From: Xanthobacteraceae bacterium
GTDB lineage: Bacteria > Pseudomonadota > Alphaproteobacteria > Rhizobiales > Xanthobacteraceae
DNA: 7,507 bases
Assembly (NCBI GenBank): GCA_030039655.1
Contig: JASHVC010000714.1
Span: forward strand, 1-7,507
Direction: 5' to 3'
Shown in pieces: positions 1 through 6,455 of this stretch; the first letter of the stretch is position 1; every line of letters begins with the position of its first letter. A model generated the notes under the pieces. That model had not been told where the DNA came from, did no database searches, and worked only from the letters and a program-made list of their open reading frames with translations. The position numbers were made by a program, and so were the translations under genes.

Positions 1-53
1 TCGTTCGGCGCGGCGCTCGTCGCGCGGCTCCGACAAGGGATAAAGAGAGAGGA
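1..53 (+). repeat. Truncated copy of dispersed repeat (module D with tail of module C)
   Basis: The first 53 bases match 6257-6309 at 52 of 53 positions with no gap; the only difference is base 37 (G here, A at 6293). Identity stops right after the GAGAGAGGA stretch. In the 6257 copy this follows directly on the end of a longer repeat (6110-6274), so the window probably opens inside a larger copy that extends to the left. The copy has the same orientation as its sister, making the two direct repeats 6256 bp apart. No protein is assigned to it. Confidence 0.9.
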
Positions 54-203
54 CGACTGATGTGCTATAGTCACGCCGCCTTGTGGGGCCGCGTTCAGCT
101 TTGACCATGCAGTCAGGAGCGGCGCGACCCGTGACCGGCACTGTCCCGACGGGCCACGGCTGCCCATTCTACGTACGGTTCCGGTGGGGGCTTCCTTCTT
201 TGA

Positions 204-1238
204 CTACTTTGAGATGGCGTCCACTGTCTTTGCAAAGAGGGCCTTCGGCATCGCGTAGGCGTCCGCCAGTAACTTATCGATCGCTTTAGCCGGCACGAAA
301 TCAACATCGAGCTTGATTCGTTGAGCCTCGGCTTTGAATTGCAGATCTTGCGTGGTCTGCTCGAATGCCGCTACCAGGGCTGCCTTGCGATCGGCGGGAA
401 CGTCTGGCGGCGCGGCAAAAGGACGCGACATGGCGAGTGTAGTGACGATAAGCCTTATCAGCTGATCCTGGTCTGGATTCTGCGCAACGTCGTCAAGGGT
501 CGGCACGTTGGGTAACCCCGAATGCTTGCGCAGGCCGATCTGAACGATGACATTGATTTTGTGGTCCCTTATATAATCCGGGTGTACGCTGACGATCGTT
601 CCCCAAGAAATCCCACACGCACCATCGAGTTCGCCTCGCTCGATGGCGAGGAATATATCATTCGTTCCGCGATATCCGCTGACCAGGTTCACCTGGGCCG
701 CGAAGACGTTCTTCATGAATCGTGCGTATATATCCGGTTCGGCTCCAGCGCCTTCGCCGCCCAGGGATGATGGCTTAGTCAGAAAATCCTGCCAGGTCTT
801 GATCGGCGACGACCGCGAGGTGAAACAGACGATAACATCTTGGGCGACGCTTCCGAGCCACGTGAATCTTCTGCTGTCAAAGTTCGCTCCGCTGAGCAAA
901 GGTGCGAGCGGCAAAGTTCGGGAAAATGTTCCGATAACGGACCCGTCCTTCGGCGCAATCGAATAGAGATAATCAACAGCCCGCAAACTTCCCGCGCCGG
1001 CCATATTCTCGGGAACGATTGTCGGGTTGGCCGGCAGGTACTTTCCCATGTAGCCGCTGACGAGTCGGCCATATAGGTCGTAACCGCCCCCTACGCCGAA
1101 ACCGATGACCATCGAGATCGCGTGGCCCTTGTAGAATCGTTCGACGTCATTGGATTGTGCCCGAGCGCTGGGACCCCCAAGGAGTGTCAGACTCGCAACG
1201 ACGCCCAGGAATAAGAAGTCATAGGCCTTCGCGTTCAT
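204..1238 (-). CDS. TctC/Bug-family periplasmic substrate-binding protein (orphan)
   Basis: Predicted 344-residue exported protein resembling the binding subunit of tripartite tricarboxylate transporters, which captures carboxylate-type solutes in the periplasm. Residues 1-28 form a signal peptide with a hydrophobic core (FLFLGVVASLTLL) and an ARAQ cleavage site. Residues 43-83 carry the family's early signature: a glycine-rich GFGVGGGYDLYGR loop, then IVPENMAGAGS. A second typical stretch is GYRGTNDIFLAIERGELDG near 188-206. Length is close to the family norm of about 320-340. I chose the ATG at 1238 over one 29 codons upstream (1325) because the signal peptide begins there; the upstream extension is rich in Cys/Gly and looks non-coding. 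The ribosome site is weak (GTGGCGG). It lies 105 bp downstream of the dioxygenase on the same strand, so co-transcription is plausible. No TctA or TctB membrane gene is present. The substrate cannot be read from the sequence. Confidence 0.87.
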   Translation of the reverse strand: MNAKAYDFLFLGVVASLTLLGGPSARAQSNDVERFYKGHAISMVIGFGVGGGYDLYGRLVSGYMGKYLPANPTIVPENMAGAGSLRAVDYLYSIAPKDGSVIGTFSRTLPLAPLLSGANFDSRRFTWLGSVAQDVIVCFTSRSSPIKTWQDFLTKPSSLGGEGAGAEPDIYARFMKNVFAAQVNLVSGYRGTNDIFLAIERGELDGACGISWGTIVSVHPDYIRDHKINVIVQIGLRKHSGLPNVPTLDDVAQNPDQDQLIRLIVTTLAMSRPFAAPPDVPADRKAALVAAFEQTTQDLQFKAEAQRIKLDVDFVPAKAIDKLLADAYAMPKALFAKTVDAISK

Positions 1239-1343
1239 GAATCCGCCACTTGGCTGATACGCGCACGTGTGGCCGCCGCAGATTGGGCCGCCTGAGACCT
1301 GTCGGCGCGAAGAGTTGCGGCACATCGCTACGGCGCATCCGGG

Positions 1344-2435
1344 CTAAATGCTCCTGAGGCGTTGCGCTGTATCGACAGTAACGGCGGGACGGCCGGCGCG
1401 ATGCGCATCCTCGCGCAGCGCGCGCACATATTCCGCTGTCGTTACGTCTGCGTATCTTGGCGGATTCTCCGGTCCTTGACATGTGTCGATGCAGCGCACG
1501 ACGGTCGTGGCGTCTGGGTAAATGAAGAACGCCGCCGATATACGCGGATCGCTACCGATGTGCAGCGCCCGATGCAGGGTCGAGCTGTAGAGGTCGTTGG
1601 TCCACCGCGCCAAAACATTTCCGACATTGACAACGAAGGTGCCTTCCTTCGGCGTCACGTCGATCCACTCGCCGGCCGAATTGCGTGCCTGCAACCCTCC
1701 GCTTAGATCCTGCAGCAGCACCGTAAAGGCCGTGTAATCGGTGTGTGGCGAAAAACTCCACTGGGTGGCCTTGAGCTTAGAAGGGTCGACGGGCGGGTAA
1801 AAATTCATCGCTAACGTCATATCCGGGTGCTGGTAAAGGCCGTCGAAGTAGTCCTCGGGCAGCGCCAGGCTGAGTGCGAACGCGTGATTGAGCGCCTCAG
1901 TCACCCGCTGAAGGCGCGCGATATAACCTTTCATCGTGGTTTCGAACTCCGGGAGCAGTTCGCGGGACGGCCATTGGGTTTTGCCGGCCCTGGCGTCGGC
2001 GCGGACTTGCTCATCGGGCTTGAGCTCGCGCGTCACCGAGAATCGCTCCTTAATGTCGACAACCCTGTTTCGGTTCTTTTCCGGGTCCATTCCGCCCGTG
2101 CGCACGAAACCCGGCATATCGACGTCAGGTGACAGCACCTTCATCTTTTCGTCGAGCGGCAGGGCGAAGAAGCTCAGCCCCTGCACTAGGACCGCATTGA
2201 GCTCCTTCACCGTGAAGCCGTGGCCCGTCACATAGAAGAAGCCGATGTTGATGCACGCGGAGCGGACCGCACGCGCCGTGCGGATCCTTTCCTCCAGTGC
2301 ACTCTCGTCCATGAACGACGAGAGATCGATGATCGGAAGATTAGAAACCGCCGCGCGCTGCGGATCGCGTGAGAGGACGCGGCTGTCGAAATCCGCGTAT
2401 GCGCTACGTTGATCGGTTTGAATGACGTCGATCAT
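1344..2435 (-). CDS. Isopenicillin N synthase-like 2-oxoglutarate/Fe(II) dioxygenase
   Basis: Predicted 363-residue cytosolic non-haem iron oxygenase. An N-terminal DIOX_N-type region spans about residues 33-140 (LPIIDLSSF, then NIGFFYVTGHGF near 63-74). The 2OG-FeII core spans about 205-315. The iron ligands are visible: His231 and Asp233 in SPHTDYTAFTVLLQD and His288 in STLHRALH. Arg298 and Ser300 (RIS) form the usual co-substrate carboxylate contact. NFYPP at 211-215 matches the conserved N-Y-Y-P strand. Family members hydroxylate, desaturate or cyclise small molecules, generally with 2-oxoglutarate. The true substrate is unknown, and the isopenicillin N synthase name does not imply antibiotic synthesis. 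The start at 2435 is set by a strong AGGAGA seven bases upstream; an ATG at 2525 would add 30 unlikely residues. It is the first gene of a probable two-gene unit with the TctC-like protein. Confidence 0.92.
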   Translation of the reverse strand: MIDVIQTDQRSAYADFDSRVLSRDPQRAAVSNLPIIDLSSFMDESALEERIRTARAVRSACINIGFFYVTGHGFTVKELNAVLVQGLSFFALPLDEKMKVLSPDVDMPGFVRTGGMDPEKNRNRVVDIKERFSVTRELKPDEQVRADARAGKTQWPSRELLPEFETTMKGYIARLQRVTEALNHAFALSLALPEDYFDGLYQHPDMTLAMNFYPPVDPSKLKATQWSFSPHTDYTAFTVLLQDLSGGLQARNSAGEWIDVTPKEGTFVVNVGNVLARWTNDLYSSTLHRALHIGSDPRISAAFFIYPDATTVVRCIDTCQGPENPPRYADVTTAEYVRALREDAHRAGRPAVTVDTAQRLRSI

Positions 2436-2704
2436 CGCGTCTTCTCCTGTAGCGGCCGATGCCGATCCCTGGCCGAAGCTGTATTTATTGCCACGGCGTG
2501 CGTGCCCAACCCGCGCAAATTCCACTCTGCGATTTTGACTCTAATCCGCGCCCTGCAGTGGGTGTCAAGATCGCCGCCCGGGGCCGATCCGCGAGAGGGT
2601 TGGCTCGCTCTATTGAGCACATTGGCGAATTCCAACTCTTGTGATGCTATGCGTATTTCCAGCCGCGCTGGCATCGTCGGTATGATTCGAGGGAGCGGTG
2701 ATCA
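2436..2704. promoter_or_regulatory. Divergent control region between dioxygenase and PotD-like genes
   Basis: These 269 bp separate two divergently read genes and must hold at least one promoter for each, by layout. I cannot pick out convincing -35/-10 pairs. A TTGACT at about 2535 has no good -10 partner at the proper distance. No transcription regulator gene lies alongside and no long clean palindrome is apparent. Open frames inside it on both strands show no recognisable protein and are taken as chance. Confidence 0.45.
2443..2448 (-). promoter_or_regulatory. Shine-Dalgarno site of the dioxygenase gene
   Basis: The minus strand reads AGGAGA here, seven bases before the ATG at 2435. It is the strongest ribosome site in the window and decides the start against the longer frame that opens at 2525. 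Confidence 0.8.
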
Positions 2705-3754
2705 ATGAGACCACTCGTGTTCGTTCTTGTCAGTAGCATCGTGGTCGCCTTTGCAGGCACGGCAAAAGCGCGAGAATTCGAGTTGCGCGTCGCCTGTTAC
2801 GGTGGGGTCTTCACGGAGGCTCAGGCAAAGTATGCCGGGGCGTTATTTACTTCGCAGACCGGCATTAAGATTCAATGGTTCAACGGCAATCCAACCGATC
2901 ACCTTGCCAAGATGATCGTAAGCCGCGGCCGAGTCGCGCCATTTGACGTCGTATATTACGATGATCTCGTTCAGGATGCGGCCGTAAGCGCCAATCTTGT
3001 GGTGAAGATCGACCCGACGATCGTGACGAACCTCGATCACTTATACGGCATCGCCAAGCAAAAAGACGGCTACGGTCCAGGGATGAACTTCTATTCGGTA
3101 GGGCTGACCTACAATACGAAGATCTTCAAGGACAACAATATCCCTGAGCCAACGTCATGGAACGACATGTGGAATCCGAAATTGGCTGGGCACATCGCTC
3201 TTCCCGACATTACCCAATCAACCGCAAAGGACGTCCTGATCGCAACCGCCCGCCTGCTTGGTGGTGATGAGCGAACCGCGGATGGGGCATTTCGCAAGTT
3301 GGCTGAGATCCACCCTCTCTATTACTACCAGTCGTCGGCTGATCTTGAAGCCAAGATGTCTGCCGGGGACGCGTGGATTGTTCCCTGGAACAATGCTCGG
3401 CCTGCGACCTTAATCGACAAGGGAGTTCCGCTCAAGTTCGTGTATCCAAAGGAAGGAGGATTTGGCCATCAGACAGTGATCGACGTTGTTGCTGGTACCC
3501 CACACGCCGAGGAGGCTATGATGTTCGTCAACTACGTCATCGGTCCACTCAATCAGCTTGGGCAAGCTTATGAAGTCCCCTACGGCCCTACCAACAAGTT
3601 GCTCGGCGCCGTTATTGGCGCCTACCCCGAGCTAGCAAAGCGGTTCCCGTCTTCGCCCGAAGAGCTCGAGAAACTCTATCGACCAGATCCCAAGGTTGTT
3701 AATGCGAATACGCCCAAATGGGTCGATATGTGGAATCGGATCGTCCGGCAATAA
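2705..3754 (+). CDS. PotD-like ABC transporter substrate-binding protein (orphan)
   Basis: Predicted 349-residue periplasmic binding protein of the extracellular solute-binding family that includes the spermidine/putrescine binder PotD. Residues 1-22 form a signal peptide (VFVLVSSIVVAFAG core, AKA cleavage site). The mature start ELRVACYGGVFTEAQAKY is typical of these proteins. The middle contains PFDVVYYDD (79-87), VGLTYNTKIF (132-141) and PTSWNDMWNPKLAGHIALPD (149-168), a hallmark order of the family. WIVPWNNARP follows near 224-233 and VPYGPTNK near 291-298. A GGGAG ribosome site lies nine bases before the ATG. It diverges from the dioxygenase gene. The downstream 700 bp carry no permease or ATPase, unlike usual polyamine-type operons, so it may feed a transporter elsewhere or act as a solute sensor (inference). 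Acidic contacts that would prove polyamine binding were not verified. Confidence 0.9.
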   Translation: MRPLVFVLVSSIVVAFAGTAKAREFELRVACYGGVFTEAQAKYAGALFTSQTGIKIQWFNGNPTDHLAKMIVSRGRVAPFDVVYYDDLVQDAAVSANLVVKIDPTIVTNLDHLYGIAKQKDGYGPGMNFYSVGLTYNTKIFKDNNIPEPTSWNDMWNPKLAGHIALPDITQSTAKDVLIATARLLGGDERTADGAFRKLAEIHPLYYYQSSADLEAKMSAGDAWIVPWNNARPATLIDKGVPLKFVYPKEGGFGHQTVIDVVAGTPHAEEAMMFVNYVIGPLNQLGQAYEVPYGPTNKLLGAVIGAYPELAKRFPSSPEELEKLYRPDPKVVNANTPKWVDMWNRIVRQ

Positions 3755-4488
3755 TTTGTCACGCTCGCGACATTGCCCAGACATTGTTGGCGCCGCGACC
3801 GCCCTCTATAAGGGCACCTCAATTGGCGGTATCGTCCATCGTTCTCCGAGAACGAATAATGCGTTATCGTGACTTCGCCGGGCCGAAAACTGTGTGTCTG
3901 CAATGGCGGAACATCGGACGCTATCGGCGTGCTTTGCGCATTTTGGTGTGGCTACCTCGTATGGTCAGTTCAGTTTATCGGCTGTCCCGTCGCCGTGCCG
4001 CCATCCTCTGTCGATGCGGTCCCCCCGGTGATCTGTGTTGAGGTGAGACACATGCGAGCGGTATTGAAGGCACAGATCAACAACAAGACCGATTCGCCCA
4101 GTCGTACTCCTTCCCCACTTATGCTTACCTTCATCGCAACGTTCCACATCAGGGCTCGATGAAATTTTTCCTGGCGATGGTCTCTATTCTTACACGAGAA
4201 AGCCTGACAACCCAACCAGTTGGCCTTCTGCGGCCGCGCTCGGAAACAGCCATTGAACTTAAAGGTGAGGTGGACGGCAGCCGCCTCTCTTTCTGTCATT
4301 TAGGTACGGTATGACCGTTCATGCTCCCTTGCAGGCGCGATGCAGGGAACGCTACCGCTGACCCGCCTTCTGTCATCTGACCTTGCTCAGAGAAGCCAGT
4401 CTTCTGCGGCTGCGTTCGTCGCTGATTTCCGGAAACAAACCTCAGCCGCCGGCATGCTAGAAAAAAAGGGCGTGGTGGAAAACAGCAT
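3755..4488. other. 734-bp stretch with no recognisable gene
   Basis: Open frames of 60-110 codons occur on both strands, overlap each other, and translate to low-confidence sequence rich in Arg, Ser and Cys with no familiar motif, signal peptide or good ribosome site. Composition is less GC-rich and less codon-periodic than in the neighbouring genes. No terminator with a T-run follows the PotD-like gene. A short perfect palindrome at 3840-3854 is the only structure I noted. The stretch may be decayed DNA or may carry an unrecognised small RNA; nothing seen decides this. Confidence 0.5.
3840..3854. repeat. 15-bp palindrome downstream of the PotD-like gene
   Basis: CGTTCTC and GAGAACG flank a single C, giving a perfect inverted repeat (as RNA, a six-pair stem with a CCG loop). 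It starts 85 bp after the stop codon. No T-run follows, so an intrinsic terminator is unlikely. An operator-like site or chance are both possible. Confidence 0.3.
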
Positions 4489-4713
4489 TCACCGCTGCTC
4501 GTTGCCGTGTTTGAACGCGGCGTTTTTACATCGCTTGCGCTCATTGGAAAGTTGTCTCAGGCCTTCAGATAGGAAATAACAAAAAGCATCACAATATTTG
4601 AGTCCGTCCTTTCGACTACGAACATACCCGTTCTCCAGCATGTCTCCGCATGCTGCGCAAACGAACGGTTGGCAAGCCGGAACTCTGTCGTTGACCATCA
4701 CAAAGGTAATCAT
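4489..4713 (-). CDS. Small zinc-ribbon-like hypothetical protein
   Basis: Predicted 74-residue soluble protein starting MITFVMVNDRVP. Its core has two cysteine pairs: CAAC at about residues 19-22 and CDAFC at about 41-45, separated by GDMLENGYVRSRKDGLKY. This pattern suggests a small structural zinc site, as in zinc-ribbon or treble-clef folds. From memory, short proteins beginning MITFVMVNDRVP with the same cysteine spacing are common and uncharacterised in Bradyrhizobium, which supports a real gene. The tail (residues 50-74) is basic (NERKRCKNAAFKHGNEQR) and may be less conserved. The ribosome site is weak (GAGAAA). It stands alone between gene-poor stretches. Function is unknown; nucleic-acid or protein binding is only a guess. 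Confidence 0.6.
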   Translation of the reverse strand: MITFVMVNDRVPACQPFVCAACGDMLENGYVRSRKDGLKYCDAFCYFLSEGLRQLSNERKRCKNAAFKHGNEQR

Positions 4714-4777
4714 TGGTTGTTTCTCGCTCGTGCGACGCAGAAACTTGGTGAGCCATCTAACGATGGGGATCGGCGGT

Positions 4778-4867
4778 TCACTTGCTCCGACGGTGAATGT
4801 AGGTGAGCACTGAGGCGACCTGCACGTCGTTGAGACGCCAGGCGAAACTCGGCATCGTCGGCCCAGT
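4778..4867 (-). pseudogene. C-terminal remnant of a c-type cytochrome
   Basis: Read on the minus strand from about 4867 to the stop at 4778, the frame gives PTMP followed by FAWRLNDVQVASVLTYI and then a short unrelated tail. This closely resembles the last helix of the cytochrome c domain in alcohol/aldehyde-dehydrogenase-type cytochrome subunits: the MP motif with the axial Met ligand, then W-L-D-Q-A-V-T-Y-I before the usual RNSWGN. The CXXCH haem site and all preceding sequence are missing: upstream the frame becomes Ala/Thr/Gly-rich sequence unlike a cytochrome. The usual C-terminal tail is replaced by HRRSK. It is therefore a fragment of under 30 codons, not a gene. Confidence 0.6.
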
Positions 4868-4877
4868 CGGAGCGGTG

Positions 4878-5036
4878 GCTGTCGCCGAGCCCTGCGACCC
4901 GAGCAAGACCGTGCGGATCAAGGTGGAAGGGCCGCGCAAGCGCGACTACCCGACGCCGCCGATGCGGATGACCTATGGGCCGACCTTGTTCGCGGAGGCG
5001 GCGCGTTGGTTAGGACGTTCGTCTATCGCGTCGTGA
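4878..5036 (+). pseudogene. Unrecognised coding-like fragment, probably broken
   Basis: An open plus-strand frame translates here to about 52 residues, including VRIKVEGPRKRDYPTPPMRM and then PTLFAEAARWLG, before a stop at 5036. The residue mix is more protein-like than in surrounding frames and the third codon positions are strongly G/C. I do not recognise the family. The frame continues upstream into the antisense of the cytochrome remnant, which would be an unlikely natural N-terminus. Just before the stop, another frame continues with RTFVYRVVKCHYQAKC, suggesting a possible frameshift near 5010-5015. It reads like an internal piece of a lost gene joined to the cytochrome scrap. Confidence 0.3.
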
Positions 5037-5127
5037 AGTGTCACTACCAGGCCAAGTGCGGTGCCGCAAAAGCATCATGCGGGATTAGCTCGTCGGGATA
5101 GGCACGCGGCGATGATGAGCATCTTTT

Positions 5128-5712
5128 CTACCCGTGGATTGTTTCGCCACGCTCGAGCATGGCTACGAATTCCGCAATCTTGCGCGCCCTCGTCTCGGCT
5201 TTTTTGACGTTGCCGATTCGGTACAGGATAGCGTAGCGATTTCGACTGTTCAAAGTTGCAAAGAATGTGGACGCCTTCGGGTTGTTGTCCAGGGCCTTCT
5301 GGAGGTCGATGGGTACTTCGGCCCGACTCGCCGGGGCGTAGGCGCCCTCCCACCGACCATCTGCCTTAGCGGCTTCGATTTGCGCAAAGCCCGCAGGTCT
5401 CATGCGCCCCTCCTTGACGAGCGTCAGCGCTCTGTTGCGGTTCAGCGCCGACCACTTGCTGCGCGATTTCCGTGGCGTGAAGCGAACAAGCCAGTGTCGG
5501 TTGTCATACTTTTCCAGCTTTCCATCGATCCATCCGTGACAGAGCGCAGCGTCAATCGCTTCTGTTTTCGTCAGTTTCGCTCTTGTCGCTGCCTTCTTGG
5601 CGAACTTAATCCAAACGCCAACCGCATCAGCTGGTTGAGCCGCGAGCCATCTTTCGAACGACCTTCGACCCGCAAAGCCAAGAACCGACAAGCCTGATCG
5701 CTTTTCCGTCAT
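5128..5712 (-). CDS. YdeI/OmpD-associated family protein
   Basis: Predicted 194-residue soluble protein of the YdeI/OmpD-associated family (COG4430-like). Hallmarks in order: LGFAGRRSFERWLAAQ (11-26), GVWIKFAKK (32-40), EAIDAALCHGWIDG (51-64) with the invariant CHGWIDG, WLVRFTPRKSRSKWSALN (74-91), GRMRPAGFAQIEAAKADGRW (102-121), LDNNPKASTFFATLNSRNRYAILYRI (141-166), and the C-terminal ETRARKIAEFVAMLERGE (173-190). Every block expected of the family is present and the length is normal, so the gene is intact. I start it at the ATG at 5712; a TTG at 5781 would add 23 unlikely residues. The ribosome site is unclear. The family's biochemical role is poorly known; the Salmonella/E. coli name refers to resistance to cationic peptides and an association with OmpD, which should not be assumed here. 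It has no same-strand partner. Confidence 0.9.
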   Translation of the reverse strand: MTEKRSGLSVLGFAGRRSFERWLAAQPADAVGVWIKFAKKAATRAKLTKTEAIDAALCHGWIDGKLEKYDNRHWLVRFTPRKSRSKWSALNRNRALTLVKEGRMRPAGFAQIEAAKADGRWEGAYAPASRAEVPIDLQKALDNNPKASTFFATLNSRNRYAILYRIGNVKKAETRARKIAEFVAMLERGETIHG

Positions 5713-5833
5713 AAAGAGCCGTGCTTCTCTATCAACCGGGACCGACTCTGCCCGAATCCGTGTTGAGGTCCACACGGGCAATTGTCGTCTCCGACGCTAA
5801 ACCGTTCCATGACCGTCCGGTCGCTCGCGCGGT

Positions 5834-5866
5834 CTCTCTCGCTCTGACATTCCAGCGACGAATCTG
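5834..5866 (-). repeat. Boundary repeat unit A, copy 1 (inverted)
   Basis: This 33-bp block is the perfect reverse complement of 6744-6776. The similarity continues more loosely beyond the GAGAGAG end on the minus strand (to about 5825), matching the CGCGTGAG that follows the plus-strand copies. It marks the left edge of the repeat cluster, about 120 bp upstream of the YdeI-family start. Confidence 0.85.
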
Positions 5867-5923
5867 CAGAGCGAGCCGCCGATGCCGCGCCGAGCGACAC
5901 GCGCGCGCGGCGAATTGCGTCGG

Positions 5924-6008
5924 TGGCTGCCGACCGATGGTGCCGGCGCCGCGTGAGCTATGGGGTCGGTCCGACAACACCCCCCCATCGAAACAAACCG
6001 ACGATGGG
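5924..6008 (+). repeat. Inverted repeat unit B, left arm
   Basis: About 85 bp that match the reverse complement of 6318-6403 at roughly 87% by eye, including an uninterrupted shared block around GCGCCGGCGCCGCGTGA... and TATGGGGTCGGT. One base of length difference lies in the C-run near 5979-5987. The two arms flank a 309-bp interval (6009-6317). Similar peptides are encoded in matching frames of both arms, but this follows from the DNA identity and does not show a real protein. Confidence 0.85.
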
Positions 6009-6009
6009 G
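5983..6009. repeat. Perfect 8-bp stem inside unit B
   Basis: CCCCATCG (5983-5990) and CGATGGGG (6002-6009) form a perfect inverted repeat around an 11-base A/C-rich loop. The right arm of unit B has drifted so that this stem is not kept there (CCCATCG now faces CGCGTGGG), which argues against a conserved function. No T-run follows. Confidence 0.45.
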
Positions 6010-6109
6010 CGAACACGACGCCCACGGGTCCCGCGGACGGGGCGGAACGGCGTTGGCGGATCCTCGCTCAAGGGCGAGTCCCTGTGGTCAGACCCGAGAC
6101 CCTCATCGC

Positions 6110-6274
6110 CCCTATTCGGCTGTGCGCAACACCCCCCGGCCATCGACTCGCCTACCCCGTTGCTCGCGGCACCGCCCCAACAGCCGCTCGCCACCACCGC
6201 CGGCACTCCATTTCATGGCGCGCATCGCTGGCGCGCATCGCCGACCACCGCGGGTGTCGTTCGGCGCGGCGCTC
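6110..6274 (+). repeat. Direct repeat unit C, copy 1 (165 bp), continuing into module D to 6309
   Basis: Identical to 6517-6681 without gaps at 164 of 165 positions; the sole difference is A6131 versus G6538. The copies are offset by 407 bp. It includes a tandem 13-bp duplication at 6216-6241. To the right, copy 1 runs into 35 bases (6275-6309, module D) absent from copy 2 but present at 20-53 of the window start. Frames run open through it on both strands, as expected from high GC; the amino-acid content (Arg/Pro/Ser or Gly/Ala-rich) gives no family. Confidence 0.95.
6216..6241 (+). repeat. Tandem 13-bp repeat within unit C
   Basis: TGGCGCGCATCGC occurs twice back to back (6216-6228, 6229-6241). 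The same doublet is at 6623-6648 in the second copy of unit C, so it predates the 165-bp duplication. Confidence 0.85.
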
Positions 6275-6309
6275 GTCGCGCGGCTCCGACAAAGGATAAA
6301 GAGAGAGGA
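6275..6309 (+). repeat. Module D, shared with the window start
   Basis: Starts GTCGCGCGGCTCCGAC and ends TAAAGAGAGAGGA. It is shared with 19-53 except for one base (6293 versus 37). It follows directly on unit C copy 1 and is missing after copy 2. Its end overlaps the GAGAGAGGA-GCGTGAGC motif found at the other unit boundaries, after which the sequence switches to the right arm of unit B. Confidence 0.85.
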
Positions 6310-6317
6310 TGCGTGAG

Positions 6318-6403
6318 CCCATCGTCGGTCTGTTTCGCGTGGGGGGTGGTTGTCAGACCGACCCCATAGGTCACGCGGCGCCGGCGCCATCGACCGACAG
6401 CCA
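6318..6403 (-). repeat. Inverted repeat unit B, right arm
   Basis: Reverse-complement partner of 5924-6008, 86 bp, about 87% by eye. It begins within CCCATCG directly after a GAGAGAGGATGCGTGAG junction, the same junction motif that precedes unit C at 6501-6517. Divergence is much greater than between the two unit C copies, so the inverted pair is older or was acquired separately. Confidence 0.85.
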
Positions 6404-6455
6404 GCACCATCGGCCCGGCAGCACCAACGAAAAAGAACAGCCGCCACCCCGATGC

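Noticed and set aside
129..159. Imperfect hairpin (CCGTG ... CACGG with inner CCGG/CGG pairing) just past the end of the TctC-like gene
   Set aside because: The stem is short and bulged and no T-run follows on the minus strand, so I cannot support calling it a terminator.
1239..1325. 29-codon N-terminal extension of the TctC-like protein from the ATG at 1325
   Set aside because: The extension precedes a complete signal peptide, has no coding character and would stop export signal recognition in its usual position.
4216..4440. Two short similar blocks around CTTCTGCGGC in the gene-free stretch
   Set aside because: Similarity is limited to about 15-20 bases with gaps and is within what chance would give.
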